Notes: generated from the letters alone by a model not told the origin. A stretch of DNA of 63,990 nucleotides from Macrococcoides caseolyticum (GCF_021366795.1 NZ_JAHCPS010000011.1:1-63990), one strand, 5' to 3'; positions 27,983 through 37,619 are shown, counted from the stretch's first letter. Numbers and translations are program-made.

Positions 27983-28480
27983 ATGGCAGAATTTCAATTT
28001 AACATTATTAAGAACGATCCGCTTGATGGACATAAAGGGACAAATATTGGTGCGATTAGTTTAGACAATGTAGCACCGGTATTTATCGATGTTGCAGAGA
28101 AGAAAGCTTTTATCGATATTGGTGCCATGCACGCACGAAGTGAAGTAGAAAAGCGTGTGAAATGGGTGACAGATAAATCTGAAACTGAAGGACCAGATCA
28201 AAAAGAATACTGGCTTGTTTGGGTGACGACAGAACGTGCTGAAATAGGTCCATATTATGCAGGTGTGACGGCATGTTATATGGCGGTCAATAAAGAACGT
28301 AAACGTGGCTATAAAGTGATGGCAGAACACGTGAATATGATGGATAAATCGATGAAACATAAATTTATATTAGACCAAATCGGTGATGACAACAAAGCGG
28401 TATTGAAAGATTTTCTGATGAATCATAATCCAGAGATGTGGAATAATTCTGGAGATGAATTAAAAGAGATGTTAGGGTAG
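27983..28480 (+). CDS. YwhD family protein
   Basis: A 165-residue protein recognised as the YwhD family by its start (FNIIKNDPLDGHKG) and by synteny after the HD phosphohydrolase. No catalytic motif or membrane segment is evident; function unknown. AGGGTGA ribosome site within the intergenic 9 bases, so it is the second gene of a two-gene operon. Confidence 0.8.
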   Translation: MAEFQFNIIKNDPLDGHKGTNIGAISLDNVAPVFIDVAEKKAFIDIGAMHARSEVEKRVKWVTDKSETEGPDQKEYWLVWVTTERAEIGPYYAGVTACYMAVNKERKRGYKVMAEHVNMMDKSMKHKFILDQIGDDNKAVLKDFLMNHNPEMWNNSGDELKEMLG

Positions 28481-28697
28481 TCCTAGTTGTTTGGTCGTTA
28501 TTGCCGGATATTCGAAATATCCAGCAAAAACATTCCAATTAAAAAATATGCAAATAATGTTATATCCTAGAGAATTTAAATGAAATGTCTTGTTCTTTGT
28601 GACAAAAATATGACATTCATAAACATAGTGAATTTTGGTTGTTTTTTTTGCTCAACATTAGTAAGATATGAATAGCTATAAAAATAGCTAGGACACT
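28481..28697. other. Intergenic region after ywhD
   Basis: AT-rich, with one short hairpin near 28503-28525 (GCCGGATATT/AATATCCAGC) lacking a T-tract. I see no further gene or clear promoter. Confidence 0.4.
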
Positions 28698-28731
28698 AAA
28701 GAAAGCAGGTATTTTTATACCTGCTTTCTTT
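28698..28731 (+). terminator. Strong terminator-like hairpin before the argS operon
   Basis: A perfect 15-bp stem (AAAGAAAGCAGGTAT with its complement) with a 4-base loop. It stands about 44 bases before the DUF1934 start, with T-rich sequence on both strands. It may end read-through from ywhD. Confidence 0.82.
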
Positions 28732-28774
28732 AATTTTATGCAATATTTGTTATAATCATAAGTGGGTGATATTC

Positions 28775-29182
28775 ATGGAAATAGATATTCATATTAAGCA
28801 ACAAATCACGAATAGCGAAGGTACTGAAACATTTGAATTTGATACCCTAGGTACTTTAATAAAAAAAGCTAATACATATATTATGTATAAAGAATACATT
28901 GATGACATTTCTACTGACGTTCGTGTTAAAATTGAATCAGAACGGGTGCGCATTAACCGGAAAGGCGAATTAACATTAGACTTTCTATTCGTACCATTTG
29001 AAACAACACAAAACATGTACACCCTAGCAAATCAGAAAACGGTTATGGAAGTGACAACACATCAATTACTAATCAATTCAGATGAAAATTCAGGTAAAAT
29101 ATACATTCAATATACAATTGTCAATAATAGTACTGTCCTAGGCAGTTACACATATGAATTACAATATAAGGAGCGATTATAA
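28775..29182 (+). CDS. DUF1934 family protein (YwiB-like)
   Basis: A 135-residue predicted beta-barrel protein of the DUF1934/YwiB family, which characteristically precedes argS in bacilli. It contains alternating hydrophobic strands ([20 protein letters not shown]) and no catalytic motif. The ATG at 28775 follows GGGTGA; its stop overlaps the argS start (TAATG). The close coupling to argS is conserved, but the role is unknown. Confidence 0.82.
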   Translation: MEIDIHIKQQITNSEGTETFEFDTLGTLIKKANTYIMYKEYIDDISTDVRVKIESERVRINRKGELTLDFLFVPFETTQNMYTLANQKTVMEVTTHQLLINSDENSGKIYIQYTIVNNSTVLGSYTYELQYKERL

Positions 29183-30840
29183 TGAATATCGTACAACAAC
29201 AAAAAGAAACATTAATCGAAGAAATTAAACAAGCAATCATAAAAGCTGCGCTTGTTACAGAAGTTCCTGAAATCAAAATCGAAGTACCAAAAGACACTAA
29301 AAATGGTGACTATGCAACAAATATTGCGATGGTATTAACAAAACTTGCTAAACGTAACCCACGTGAAATAGCGCAAGCGATTGTAGATAATTTAGATGTA
29401 AAAAAAGCAGACGTTACGAAAATTGATATCGCAGGACCTGGTTTCATCAATTTCTATATGGATAACGCGTATCTTACAGGTATTATCACTGAAGCCTTAA
29501 ATAAAAAAGAAAACTTCGGTAAAGCAGAACAACCTAAAAACGAAAAGATCTTAGTTGAATACGTTTCAGCGAACCCAACAGGTAGCCTACATATCGGTCA
29601 TGCACGTAACGCTGCAGTTGGTGATACTTTAAGTAATGTATTAGCTGCTGCAGGATATGATGTTCTACGAGAATACTACATCAACGATGCCGGTAAACAA
29701 ATCGAAAACTTAGCATATTCAATTGAAGCACGTTATTTCCAGGCGTTAGGTCAGGATATGGACTTACCTGAAGATGGTTATCACGGAAAAGATATTATTG
29801 AAATCGGTAAGAAATTAGCTGAGGAACATCCGGAATATAAAGATGTTGAAAAGTCAGAACGTATTAAAGCTTTCCGTAAACTTGGTTTAGACTATGAAAT
29901 GGATAAACTGAAAAAAGACTTAACTGAATTCAATGTTCATTTCGATAACTGGTTCAGCGAAACGTCATTATACGAAAACAAAGAAATCGATAAAGCATTA
30001 GAAAAAATGCGTGAAAATGGTTATTTATTTGAACAAGACGGTGCAACTTGGTTACGTACGACGGAATTTGGTGACGATAAAGACCGTGTACTGATTAAGA
30101 ATGATGGTAGTTACACATATTTCTTACCAGACATTGCATACCACTATGATAAAATCGACCGTGGCTATGATACATTAATCAACCTCTTCGGTGCAGATCA
30201 CCATGGATATATTAACCGTTTAAAAGCATCTCTTGAAACGTTTGGTACAGATTCAAAACGTTTAGAAATTCAAGTCATGCAAATGGTTCGTTTATTACAA
30301 GATGGACAAGAAGTGAAGATGAGTAAACGTACAGGTAACGCGATTACATTGCGTGACATTATGGACGAAGTAGGAATCGATGCTGCACGTTACTTCTTAA
30401 CGATGAGAAGTGCTGATACACACTTTGACTTTGATATGGAACTTGCAAAGAGCCAGTCTAGTGACAACCCTGTGTATTACGCACAATATGCGCATGCTCG
30501 AATTTGCTCTATGTTACGTCAAGCTGCTGAAAATGGTATTACACCTTCACCAGACGCTGACTTTAGTTTAATTACAAATGACAAAGCATTTGAATTATTG
30601 AAACGTGTCGCTGACTTTGAAACAGTGATTGAACAAGCAGCAGATGCACGTGCACCGCATAGAATTACGAATTACATTCAGGATTTAGCAGCACATTTCC
30701 ACAAATTTTATAACGCTGAGAAAGTATTAACAGATGATGTTGAGAAATCTAAAGCACATGTCGCGTTAATTGAAGCAGTGCGCATTACATTACAAAATGC
30801 ATTAACACTTGTAGGCGTAACAAGTCCTGAGAAAATGTAA
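29182..30840 (+). CDS. argS: Arginyl-tRNA synthetase
   Basis: A 552-residue class I synthetase charging tRNA-Arg. HIGH-equivalent [14 protein letters not shown] near residue 136, the KMSKRTGN loop near residue 378, an N-terminal Add-1 tRNA-binding domain and the C-terminal DALR anticodon-binding domain are all present. Its start overlaps the stop of the DUF1934 gene by one base. Confidence 0.98.
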   Translation: MNIVQQQKETLIEEIKQAIIKAALVTEVPEIKIEVPKDTKNGDYATNIAMVLTKLAKRNPREIAQAIVDNLDVKKADVTKIDIAGPGFINFYMDNAYLTGIITEALNKKENFGKAEQPKNEKILVEYVSANPTGSLHIGHARNAAVGDTLSNVLAAAGYDVLREYYINDAGKQIENLAYSIEARYFQALGQDMDLPEDGYHGKDIIEIGKKLAEEHPEYKDVEKSERIKAFRKLGLDYEMDKLKKDLTEFNVHFDNWFSETSLYENKEIDKALEKMRENGYLFEQDGATWLRTTEFGDDKDRVLIKNDGSYTYFLPDIAYHYDKIDRGYDTLINLFGADHHGYINRLKASLETFGTDSKRLEIQVMQMVRLLQDGQEVKMSKRTGNAITLRDIMDEVGIDAARYFLTMRSADTHFDFDMELAKSQSSDNPVYYAQYAHARICSMLRQAAENGITPSPDADFSLITNDKAFELLKRVADFETVIEQAADARAPHRITNYIQDLAAHFHKFYNAEKVLTDDVEKSKAHVALIEAVRITLQNALTLVGVTSPEKM

Positions 30841-30915
30841 TAGAAATATAATGATTTTGGGAATCAACGATTAATATTTTAATGATGTGACATACGCATA
30901 TCATTTATTTATTCA

Positions 30916-30944
30916 GGCAACAGAACTTTTCTGTTGTCTTTTTT
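30916..30944 (+). terminator. Terminator of argS
   Basis: GCAACAG pairs with CTGTTGT around an AACTTTT loop, followed by a T-rich run. Confidence 0.78.
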
Positions 30945-30948
30945 CATT

Positions 30949-30978
30949 TTGATTGAAGCGATGTGAACATGGTATAAT
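30949..30978 (+). promoter_or_regulatory. Promoter of the BtuF/BtuC-like pair
   Basis: TTGATT at 30949-30954 and a perfect TATAAT at 30973-30978 with 18-base spacing. No Fur box or riboswitch is visible between this and the ATG at 31008. Confidence 0.65.
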
Positions 30979-31007
30979 ATTACAAAAACAATAGTGTTGG
31001 AGGATTT

Positions 31008-31871
31008 ATGAAGCAAAGAATATTTTTATTCGTACTGATATTTTTATTGCTATTAACCGGTTGTAATGGCAATGAAACATCCAAAAAGTCTGAGTCAAAA
31101 ACGCGTATTATTTCTCTTATTCCAAGCAATACCGAGATATTATATGAATTAGGTTTGTATAAGGAGATGATAGGTGTTTCAACGGTCGATGATTATCCGA
31201 AACAAGTTGAAGAGAAAGAAAAGTTTGATGGCATGAAGCTTGATTACGAAGCATTGCTGAAGGCTAAGCCTACAATGATTTTTGCACATGAATCTATGGC
31301 AAAATCTCAAGAAAAAACATTAAAAAAACTTAGATCAAAGGGTATTAAAGTTATCGTTGTAAATGATGCGGATTCGTTTGACGCGCTTTATGAAAGTATC
31401 AGACAAATTGCACAGGCGACCAACAAAGAAGCCCAAGGTGACACACTTATTAAAGATATGAAGCGTCAAATAAAGGAAACAACTTTAAAATATAAACATA
31501 AGGTTTCAGGTAAAAAGGTATTCGTTGAAATTTCTTCCCAGCCAGAGATATACACAGCAGGCAATCACACATTAATTAATGATGTGCTCAAACAGTTAGG
31601 TGCAGACAATATATTTAGCGGTATTGAAGGTTATCAGGCTGTAAGTACAGAAGCAATTGTTAAAAAGAATCCAGATGTTATTGTTTCTATTAGTGGTGCT
31701 TCTAACAAAGATTTAAAGCAAGAAATCAAAACTCGTAATGGCTTCAATAAGGTGAATGCTGTTAACAATAATCACATTCATGCGATTGATCCAAATATAG
31801 TTTCAAGACCTGGGCCAAGAGTTGCACAGGGTATGGAAGTTCTAGCGAAAGCAATTGCCGATGAAACTTAA
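31008..31871 (+). CDS. BtuF/FhuD-like substrate-binding lipoprotein
   Basis: A 287-residue class III periplasmic-binding-protein homologue. The lipobox LLTGC puts the lipidated Cys near residue 19. The mature part starts with RIISLIPSNTEILYELGL, a BtuF-type signature, and ends with RPGPRVAQGMEVLAKAI. It would bind a chelated metal or cobalamin-like ligand. It overlaps the permease gene by 11 bases. No ATPase gene is adjacent. A similar binding protein/permease pair without ATPase is known near argS in S. aureus, by recall. Confidence 0.85.
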   Translation: MKQRIFLFVLIFLLLLTGCNGNETSKKSESKTRIISLIPSNTEILYELGLYKEMIGVSTVDDYPKQVEEKEKFDGMKLDYEALLKAKPTMIFAHESMAKSQEKTLKKLRSKGIKVIVVNDADSFDALYESIRQIAQATNKEAQGDTLIKDMKRQIKETTLKYKHKVSGKKVFVEISSQPEIYTAGNHTLINDVLKQLGADNIFSGIEGYQAVSTEAIVKKNPDVIVSISGASNKDLKQEIKTRNGFNKVNAVNNNHIHAIDPNIVSRPGPRVAQGMEVLAKAIADET

Positions 31872-32802
31872 ATTTTTGATATCGATTGCTATCGTTTTTG
31901 TTATTGCGGTTTCATTATTTTACGATGATTTTGGTATTCTGAATTTAAATGAGCCTATGAATTGGACGATCTTATTAGAAATAAGAGTACCACGTGTGAT
32001 TATAGGTATTTTAGTGGGCGTAATATTATCGATTACTGGTTACGTTTTTCAAACAATATTCAACAATAATCTGGCGGATAGCTTCTCGTTAGGGCTTGCA
32101 AGTGGTGCGAGTTTTGGTAGTGCACTCGCTATTGTACTTGGCCTTAGTCTTTATATGACTTCGGTATTAAGTGTGCTCTTTAGTTTGTTTACTCTGTTGA
32201 TCGTCCTTGTTGCAAGTCGTATGTATCATCATAATCAAACGATGCGTTTGTTGCTTATCGGTATGTTTATTAATTTATTTTTTTCAAGTTGTGTTTACAT
32301 TCTTGTTTTGGCGTTTCCCAAGCAATCATCTAACATAATGAATTATTTATTTGGCTCGATAAATACGATTAATGTCACGGACATTATGATCATATTTCCA
32401 ATCACGATTGTTGGTGTAGCTGTTATTTATTATTTCCATCAACAGATTGAAATTTTAGCATTGGGTCATGATAGAGCGATTTCCCTCGGATTAAAAACAG
32501 ATACGCTAATCTATGGGTTATTAATCATTACGAGTATCATGTGTGCTGTATTAATTAGTATGACCGGTATTATTGGCTTTGTCGGGATGATTATTCCGCC
32601 GTTTGTACGAATGAATTTCAAAGGACGTCCGTTAACTAAGTTAAACTTAATTTTGTTAATTTCAGTACTTTTTGTTTTAATTGGTGATTTTATAGGCAGA
32701 GAGATTATTCAACCTGTACAAATTCCGGTATCTATTATGATGTGCTTATTAGGTATGCCTTTATTAATGACTGTTCTAATAAAACAACAATCTATTAACT
32801 AA
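31861..32802 (+). CDS. FecCD/BtuC-type ABC permease lacking an adjacent ATPase
   Basis: A 313-residue FecCD-family permease with about eight to nine hydrophobic segments. RVPRVIIGILVGVILSITGYVFQ at the start and the coupling region SMTGIIGFVGMIIPPFVRM are present. It would import the ligand delivered by the lipoprotein encoded just upstream. Its ATG lies inside that gene with no strong ribosome site, suggesting coupling. Its last 8 bases overlap the 3' end of the convergent Nudix gene, leaving no room for a terminator between them. Confidence 0.86.
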   Translation: MKLKFLISIAIVFVIAVSLFYDDFGILNLNEPMNWTILLEIRVPRVIIGILVGVILSITGYVFQTIFNNNLADSFSLGLASGASFGSALAIVLGLSLYMTSVLSVLFSLFTLLIVLVASRMYHHNQTMRLLLIGMFINLFFSSCVYILVLAFPKQSSNIMNYLFGSINTINVTDIMIIFPITIVGVAVIYYFHQQIEILALGHDRAISLGLKTDTLIYGLLIITSIMCAVLISMTGIIGFVGMIIPPFVRMNFKGRPLTKLNLILLISVLFVLIGDFIGREIIQPVQIPVSIMMCLLGMPLLMTVLIKQQSIN

Positions 32803-33307
32803 AATATTGCATTAAACTTGCAAGTGTAAGCGCATTGGTGATTTCGCCATGCGCTATTTTCTTTTTTAATTCATTTTTCGGCACAAGTTCAACTGTAATA
32901 TCTTCAAATATTTCTTGGGAAATGGATTTGTCTTTTACAGCATTGGTAATACAGACGGTTGTCAACTGATTCGTAAATATAGCGGGATTAGGATGCAATA
33001 TTCCGATGATTTCCGCTTTTCCTGAATATCCTGTTTCTTCTGCCAACTCTCTTAAGGCTGCATCGATAATATCTTCATTATTATCAATAATACCGCCTGG
33101 TAGTTCTAACGTATATCCTTCGATACCGATGCGGTATTGCTTTATCATCACAATACTTTCATCGGTTTCACAAATGATATTAACCCAGTCGGGCGCTTCT
33201 ATTTGATAAAAAGTACCAACGTGTTGATTTCTTTGGAATTGTGTCGTGTGCACTTTAAAAATATTATAGTCGGTTGCATTCATTCGTTTGACTTTATTCC
33301 AGGCCAT
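32795..33307 (-). CDS. Nudix hydrolase, ADP-ribose pyrophosphatase-like
   Basis: A 170-residue NudF-type Nudix hydrolase. The Nudix box Gx5Ex7REUxEExGU is intact (near residues 91-113, ending in RELAEETGY), preceded by LELPGG as in ADP-ribose pyrophosphatases. It probably splits ADP-ribose to AMP and ribose-5-phosphate. Start ATG 33307 has GAGGTGA. It converges on the permease gene with an 8-base overlap of coding ends. Confidence 0.88.
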   Translation of the reverse strand: MAWNKVKRMNATDYNIFKVHTTQFQRNQHVGTFYQIEAPDWVNIICETDESIVMIKQYRIGIEGYTLELPGGIIDNNEDIIDAALRELAEETGYSGKAEIIGILHPNPAIFTNQLTTVCITNAVKDKSISQEIFEDITVELVPKNELKKKIAHGEITNALTLASLMQYFS

Positions 33308-33380
33308 TATATCACCTCTTCAAAATATTCGATTTAAGTTTAACAGATAAGTTATACTATTGTTAACTGGAGGGCTATTT

Positions 33381-34055
33381 ATGGTGAAAGCAATTATTTT
33401 TGATCTGGATGGGACGTTATTAGATCGTGAACGTTCTTTACGTTTGTTTTTAGATGATCAGTTTGAGCGTTATAGAGAATATTTCACACAAGTACAGAAG
33501 AATGATTATATCAATTATTTTATTGAGTATGATGCCCATGGCTATGTTAAAAAAGAACGCGTATATAGCGCTTTAATTGAACAGCTGAATATTCAATTTG
33601 TAGGAGAAAAAGACTTGTTGCTCGACTATAAAATGAATTATCCAAAATATGCGACTGAGTATCCAGGTGCGAAAGAGGTCATTGCAAGACTTCAAAATCG
33701 TGGTTATAAAATTGGGATTATTACGAATGGTAATGTTGAGCACCAACGTTACATCATAGATGTATTGGGTATAGAGAAATATGTATTAGAAACACTCATT
33801 TCAGAAGCAGTTGGCTTTAGAAAGCCAGACCCAGAAATATTCATGATGATGTGTGGCAAATTAGGTGTATTACCCGAAGAATGTATGTTTGTAGGAGATC
33901 ATCCGGTAAATGATATCGAAGCATCACGAAAGCTAGGTATGCAAACCGTTTTTAAAGACAATCATTACTTTGAAATGCCTGATACACGTATTATGAATCA
34001 TAGGATTGAGGATTTATTTACGCTATTAACGATATTGGATGAGGAGACTTTTTAG
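33381..34055 (+). CDS. HAD-superfamily hydrolase (YjjG-like)
   Basis: A 224-residue HAD IA hydrolase: motif I IFDLDGTLLDRERS near residue 6, motif II ITNGN near residue 113, motif III lysine in FRKPDPEIF and motif IV VGDHPVNDIEAS near residue 175. Similar enzymes dephosphorylate nucleotides or sugar phosphates. Start ATG 33381 after GGAGGG. It begins an operon with the beta-helical protein (stop and start abut) and the alpha/beta hydrolase. Confidence 0.85.
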   Translation: MVKAIIFDLDGTLLDRERSLRLFLDDQFERYREYFTQVQKNDYINYFIEYDAHGYVKKERVYSALIEQLNIQFVGEKDLLLDYKMNYPKYATEYPGAKEVIARLQNRGYKIGIITNGNVEHQRYIIDVLGIEKYVLETLISEAVGFRKPDPEIFMMMCGKLGVLPEECMFVGDHPVNDIEASRKLGMQTVFKDNHYFEMPDTRIMNHRIEDLFTLLTILDEETF

Positions 34056-34769
34056 ATGACAAACTTAGTATGGCATGATGAGACAGTTGTAGGTGGTATT
34101 TATGAAACGATTCAAGTAGAAGGTAATACGATAGCGTCTTCAAGTATTGAAGCGAATGAATTAGTTGTTGAAGCAGATGGTGTACTCAAAATTGAAGATC
34201 AACTCAATGTACCTTACTTAACGGTTAAAGGTGAACTGAGAATTGAAGGCACACTAGAAACGAATGAATTAATTATTGAACAGAATGGTTATGTAGCTGT
34301 ATTAGAAAATGTTGTATTATCGACTTTAAACAACAAGGGTACGATTGATTTAAAACAAGGTTTACGTGCACAGGAAATTCATAATCAAGGGGCCTTTATT
34401 GGATCAGGTCCTGTGAATACAACAGTATTTCATTCAGAAGGCTCTATTCGTTTAGATGAATCGCTGAATGCAGAAGAGACAATCATTTCTGTTGCTGAAG
34501 CGAGCAATATTAGATATATCACAAGTGAGCATACGACGATCAAAGCCGAGCGCGAGAAATTAATATTTAAAGATAGAGCTTCAAGACTTACAGTACGAGA
34601 AATGGATTCGAAGCGAGCAGATGTGGAGAACCTAGTATGTGATGTGTTGCGCGCAGACGATGTTGAAATTAAAAAATATTGTACGATTAAAGTTGTTGAG
34701 TATGTCAATGATTATCAATATGATGAAGCATCAGATGTATTAGAGTTCGCTAAAATTTCAAGAAATTAG
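34056..34769 (+). CDS. Predicted beta-helical, bactofilin-like protein
   Basis: A 237-residue protein with no recognised family name. From about residue 13 to 190 it consists of short strands with regular hydrophobic alternation and turns (ELVVEADGVLKIED, LTVKGELRIEGTLETNELIIE), the pattern of a right-handed beta-helix such as bactofilins. There is no signal peptide, so it is cytosolic. It starts directly after the HAD stop, with GAGGAG inside that gene. Possible roles are polymer formation or a scaffold, both inferred from pattern only. Confidence 0.6.
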   Translation: MTNLVWHDETVVGGIYETIQVEGNTIASSSIEANELVVEADGVLKIEDQLNVPYLTVKGELRIEGTLETNELIIEQNGYVAVLENVVLSTLNNKGTIDLKQGLRAQEIHNQGAFIGSGPVNTTVFHSEGSIRLDESLNAEETIISVAEASNIRYITSEHTTIKAEREKLIFKDRASRLTVREMDSKRADVENLVCDVLRADDVEIKKYCTIKVVEYVNDYQYDEASDVLEFAKISRN

Positions 34770-34779
34770 AGGTAGAGAT

Positions 34780-35556
34780 ATGGATATCGCATTAACAAAT
34801 AATGATGTAGCAATACACTATGAGCTTATCGGGCAAGGTTATCCACTCGTTATGCTACATGGACAGTTTATGAATACGACAATGTTTGATTGCTTTGATT
34901 CAGAGATGATGAAGCATTTTCAGTTGATTAAAATAGATTTACGTGGCCATGGTTATAGTGATAAACCACTGCATATTAAAATGGATGATTACGTAGAAGA
35001 TGTACTCACCGTATTAGATAAATTATATATTAAAGATGCGCATTTTATGGGATTTGGTCTCGGTGGTGCAGTAGCTGCCACGATTGCTTCCAAGTATCCT
35101 AGATATGTTAATAAGCTTATATTAATTAGTACAGGCATAAAGAGTTATTATGAAGCAGAACGAGAGTTTCATGATCGATATGCAAGTATTTTAAGAACAA
35201 TGTCACGTAAAGAGCGCAATAAAGTGCTTGAGGATTATATGTATCATGACATTAAAACGGTCAAAAAATATTATAAGCGTATGAAAGATACGCAGTCAGG
35301 TATGACAGAAAAAGAAGAAGATGCAGTGATTATTTCAACAATTGATTATAATCCACGTAAACTTGATGTCATTGAAGTGAAGACACTTGTAATGAATGGA
35401 AGGCACGATGAGCTTGTACCTATTGAAGATGCACAAACATTAGCTTCATTACTGCCTGCGAGTAGGTTATCTATATATGAAGAAAGTGGTCACGGGTTAT
35501 TATTTGAGCAATTTGATGAATTTGTAAAAGAGGTCAATATGTTTTTACAAAATTAG
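34780..35556 (+). CDS. Alpha/beta hydrolase-fold protein with Gly at the nucleophile position
   Basis: A 258-residue alpha/beta hydrolase: oxyanion region VMLHGQF near residue 24, the DLRGHGYSD segment near residue 53, the acid Asp in NGRHDELVP and the catalytic His in ESGHGLLFE. The nucleophile elbow, normally GxSxG, reads GFGLGG, so position 93 is Gly (codon GGT at 35056-35058) instead of Ser, Cys or Asp. It may be a non-catalytic member, or a sequence change may have inactivated it. Third gene of the HAD/beta-helix operon, 10 bases after the second. Confidence 0.85.
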   Translation: MDIALTNNDVAIHYELIGQGYPLVMLHGQFMNTTMFDCFDSEMMKHFQLIKIDLRGHGYSDKPLHIKMDDYVEDVLTVLDKLYIKDAHFMGFGLGGAVAATIASKYPRYVNKLILISTGIKSYYEAEREFHDRYASILRTMSRKERNKVLEDYMYHDIKTVKKYYKRMKDTQSGMTEKEEDAVIISTIDYNPRKLDVIEVKTLVMNGRHDELVPIEDAQTLASLLPASRLSIYEESGHGLLFEQFDEFVKEVNMFLQN

Positions 35557-35626
35557 TTACATTCTGCATTGCATTATGTTAAAATATGTGAGTACTGATA
35601 ATCTTAAGGATATTGTTGGAGGATGC

Positions 35627-36391
35627 ATGAAAAAAATCGTCGTATTATGCACTTTAACCCTTATACTTACAGGCTGCCATGATAAGCGTGATACGCAAAG
35701 TAGGAAAAATGAGCATGTGCAAGTGGATGTAAATGAGAAGAAAAACTCAACGAAGGAATCATTAAAGCAAAATAAACAGCCGATTCGTCAAAAAAATATA
35801 GTGGATAAAAACATTCATCAAATTAAGCAGGAAATATCAAAAGAAGTCACACAACATGCGTCAACGGTTCCGCCTGTAGCGACAAAATCCGAATACATTG
35901 ATACAGTGAAGGATTACTCAAAAGATATGGATAAGGTTATTAATTCAATGACCTTATATGAAGATAAACAAGATATCGAACAACAACTTGAGAAACTAAA
36001 GCAAATTGTTGTCACTTATGAGTCGAAAGTGCAATCTGCTGAAATACCACAAATTAAGCGTGTAGATCGAGAATTGAAAAAAGCAAATGAAAAGTATATT
36101 GAATCAGTCAGTAAGATATCTTATGCAATTGAATCCAATGATGACACGTTAAAGAAAGATGGATATACGGAGTTCTCTGAAGGGCATACGTATTTAAATC
36201 GTGCCTATTATAATATGCAGACGATTGATGATCATATACATGATGTGACCATTGAACAAAATATGCAGCAAAACGAACCTTCGATAGAATCTGTTAGCCT
36301 TGAAATTGTTGTCTACAAAGCTGGAAATAGTGAAGAGATTCCAGTAGAAAGTCAATCGGTGGAAGGTGAAACGGACAGTAACGCCAAATAG
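35627..36391 (+). CDS. Lipoprotein of unknown function
   Basis: A 254-residue lipoprotein. Its signal peptide ends in lipobox LTGC (Cys near residue 18), followed by a charged, Asn/Lys/Gln-rich linker to about residue 70. Residues 90-215 are largely helical and coiled-coil-like (KDYSKDMDKVINSMTLYED through KKANEKYIESVSKISYAIE), and the C-terminal tail is acidic. No family is recognised. Start ATG 35627 has GGAGG. It lies 70 bases after the hydrolase gene and may be read from it or alone. Confidence 0.7.
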   Translation: MKKIVVLCTLTLILTGCHDKRDTQSRKNEHVQVDVNEKKNSTKESLKQNKQPIRQKNIVDKNIHQIKQEISKEVTQHASTVPPVATKSEYIDTVKDYSKDMDKVINSMTLYEDKQDIEQQLEKLKQIVVTYESKVQSAEIPQIKRVDRELKKANEKYIESVSKISYAIESNDDTLKKDGYTEFSEGHTYLNRAYYNMQTIDDHIHDVTIEQNMQQNEPSIESVSLEIVVYKAGNSEEIPVESQSVEGETDSNAK

Positions 36392-36407
36392 TAAACGCTG
36401 ATATCAA

Positions 36408-36454
36408 TAACAAACATTAAAAATCTTTATGATATTTTATTGTTTGTTTTTTCT
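36408..36454 (+). terminator. Possible weak terminator
   Basis: AACAAAC and GTTTGTT can pair across an AT-rich 26-base loop, followed by TTTTTTC. The long loop makes this uncertain. Confidence 0.35.
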
Positions 36455-36525
36455 ATTCAAATCGTTTTATAATGTTATACAAATTTGTTAAAGTATATGC
36501 TAATAAAGGACTTAAAGGAGAACCT

Positions 36526-37257
36526 ATGGAAAATAATTACGATAATCGGTCGTTGTTTGATAAATATAGTGAGATGGAACGATCTGTTAAAGGTTTAGAG
36601 GCTGCTGGTGAATGGGAAAGCTTTAAAGCGATGCTTCCTGAATTACAAGGAGCTGCTGTGCACGATTTAGGATGTGGCTATGGATGGCATTGTCAATACG
36701 CAATTGAACAAGGTGCGGATAAAGTTGTCGGTATTGATATTTCAGAAAAGATGCTTGAGCGTGCAAAGGCTCAACCGGATGCAGATAAAATTACTTTTAT
36801 TAATCAATCGATGGATGAACTTGATTTCGAACCGCATGAGTTTGAAGTTGTCATGAGTTCCTTAGCGATACATTATTTACCGTCATTTAAAGATGTTGTG
36901 GAACAGGTTAAGGATGTACTTACGATAAACGGTACATTTATTTTCAGTGTTGAACATCCAGTGTATACAGCAGAGGGGCGTCAGGACTGGATTTATGATG
37001 AATCTGGAAACAAATTATTCTGGCCAGTGGACAATTACTGTAAAGAAGGCGAACGAGAAACGATATTTCTTGGTGAAGAAGTTAGAAAGTATCATCGTAC
37101 TTTGTCACATTATTTAAGTGTATTAATTGATCATGATTTTGTGATAAAAGGTATATCAGAACCAGAACCAAGCGAGCAATTACTGGATGAAATACCAGAA
37201 ATGAAAGATGAATTAAGACGACCAATGATGTTGATTATATCAGCAAGAAGAAAATAA
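36526..37257 (+). CDS. Class I SAM-dependent methyltransferase
   Basis: A 243-residue methyltransferase: motif I VHDLGCGYGWH near residue 44, the acidic loop VVGIDISEKMLERA near residue 67 and post-motif SSLAIHYLPSF. The set of motifs fits the UbiE/COQ5-like small-molecule group (Methyltransf_11/25). Substrate not determinable. The ATG at 36526 follows AAAGGAG; the open frame extends upstream without a site. Monocistronic, ended by a strong hairpin. Confidence 0.88.
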   Translation: MENNYDNRSLFDKYSEMERSVKGLEAAGEWESFKAMLPELQGAAVHDLGCGYGWHCQYAIEQGADKVVGIDISEKMLERAKAQPDADKITFINQSMDELDFEPHEFEVVMSSLAIHYLPSFKDVVEQVKDVLTINGTFIFSVEHPVYTAEGRQDWIYDESGNKLFWPVDNYCKEGERETIFLGEEVRKYHRTLSHYLSVLIDHDFVIKGISEPEPSEQLLDEIPEMKDELRRPMMLIISARRK

Positions 37258-37309
37258 TAAAAAAAGAAGCGCTATCATGTATTGTTTGTTGATAGCGCTT
37301 CTTTTTTAA
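37258..37309. terminator. Bidirectional terminator
   Basis: AAAAAAGAAGCGCTATCA pairs with TGATAGCGCTTCTTTTTT around an AT-rich loop. It serves the methyltransferase gene and the convergent DUF2316 gene. Confidence 0.93.
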
Positions 37310-37319
37310 TAACGTTTTT

Positions 37320-37619
37320 CTATTTTAAAAACCAATAATCAGTTTTCATCCCTTTTAAATAACTATATGCTTCTGGCGTTAGTCCTTTTGTACGGATTAC
37401 ATCATTGATATAATCTCTTACATCCCAGACTAAATGAATGAATTCATTCATTGGTACCTGAGTATCCATTTCTGTATTTTCCATATTTAAAATTGCTGTA
37501 ATATCTTGTGTCGTTAGATTAAAATGAGATGCGAGTGATTCCACAGATAAAGTCGCATCGTTTAAATGACGATATAATTCCGTGCTTGTTATTTTACGTT
37601 CTTCAACTGATAAAGACAT
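37320..37619 (-). CDS. DUF2316 family protein
   Basis: A 99-residue small protein with a helix-turn-helix-like segment near residues 25-47 (ATLSVESLASHFNLTTQDI), ending in LTPEAYSYLKGMKTDYWFL, a pattern I associate with DUF2316. DNA binding is possible but unproven. The ATG at 37619 is 5 bases after AAGGG; a GTG two codons upstream would sit on the site. Monocistronic. Confidence 0.7.
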   Translation of the reverse strand: MSLSVEERKITSTELYRHLNDATLSVESLASHFNLTTQDITAILNMENTEMDTQVPMNEFIHLVWDVRDYINDVIRTKGLTPEAYSYLKGMKTDYWFLK

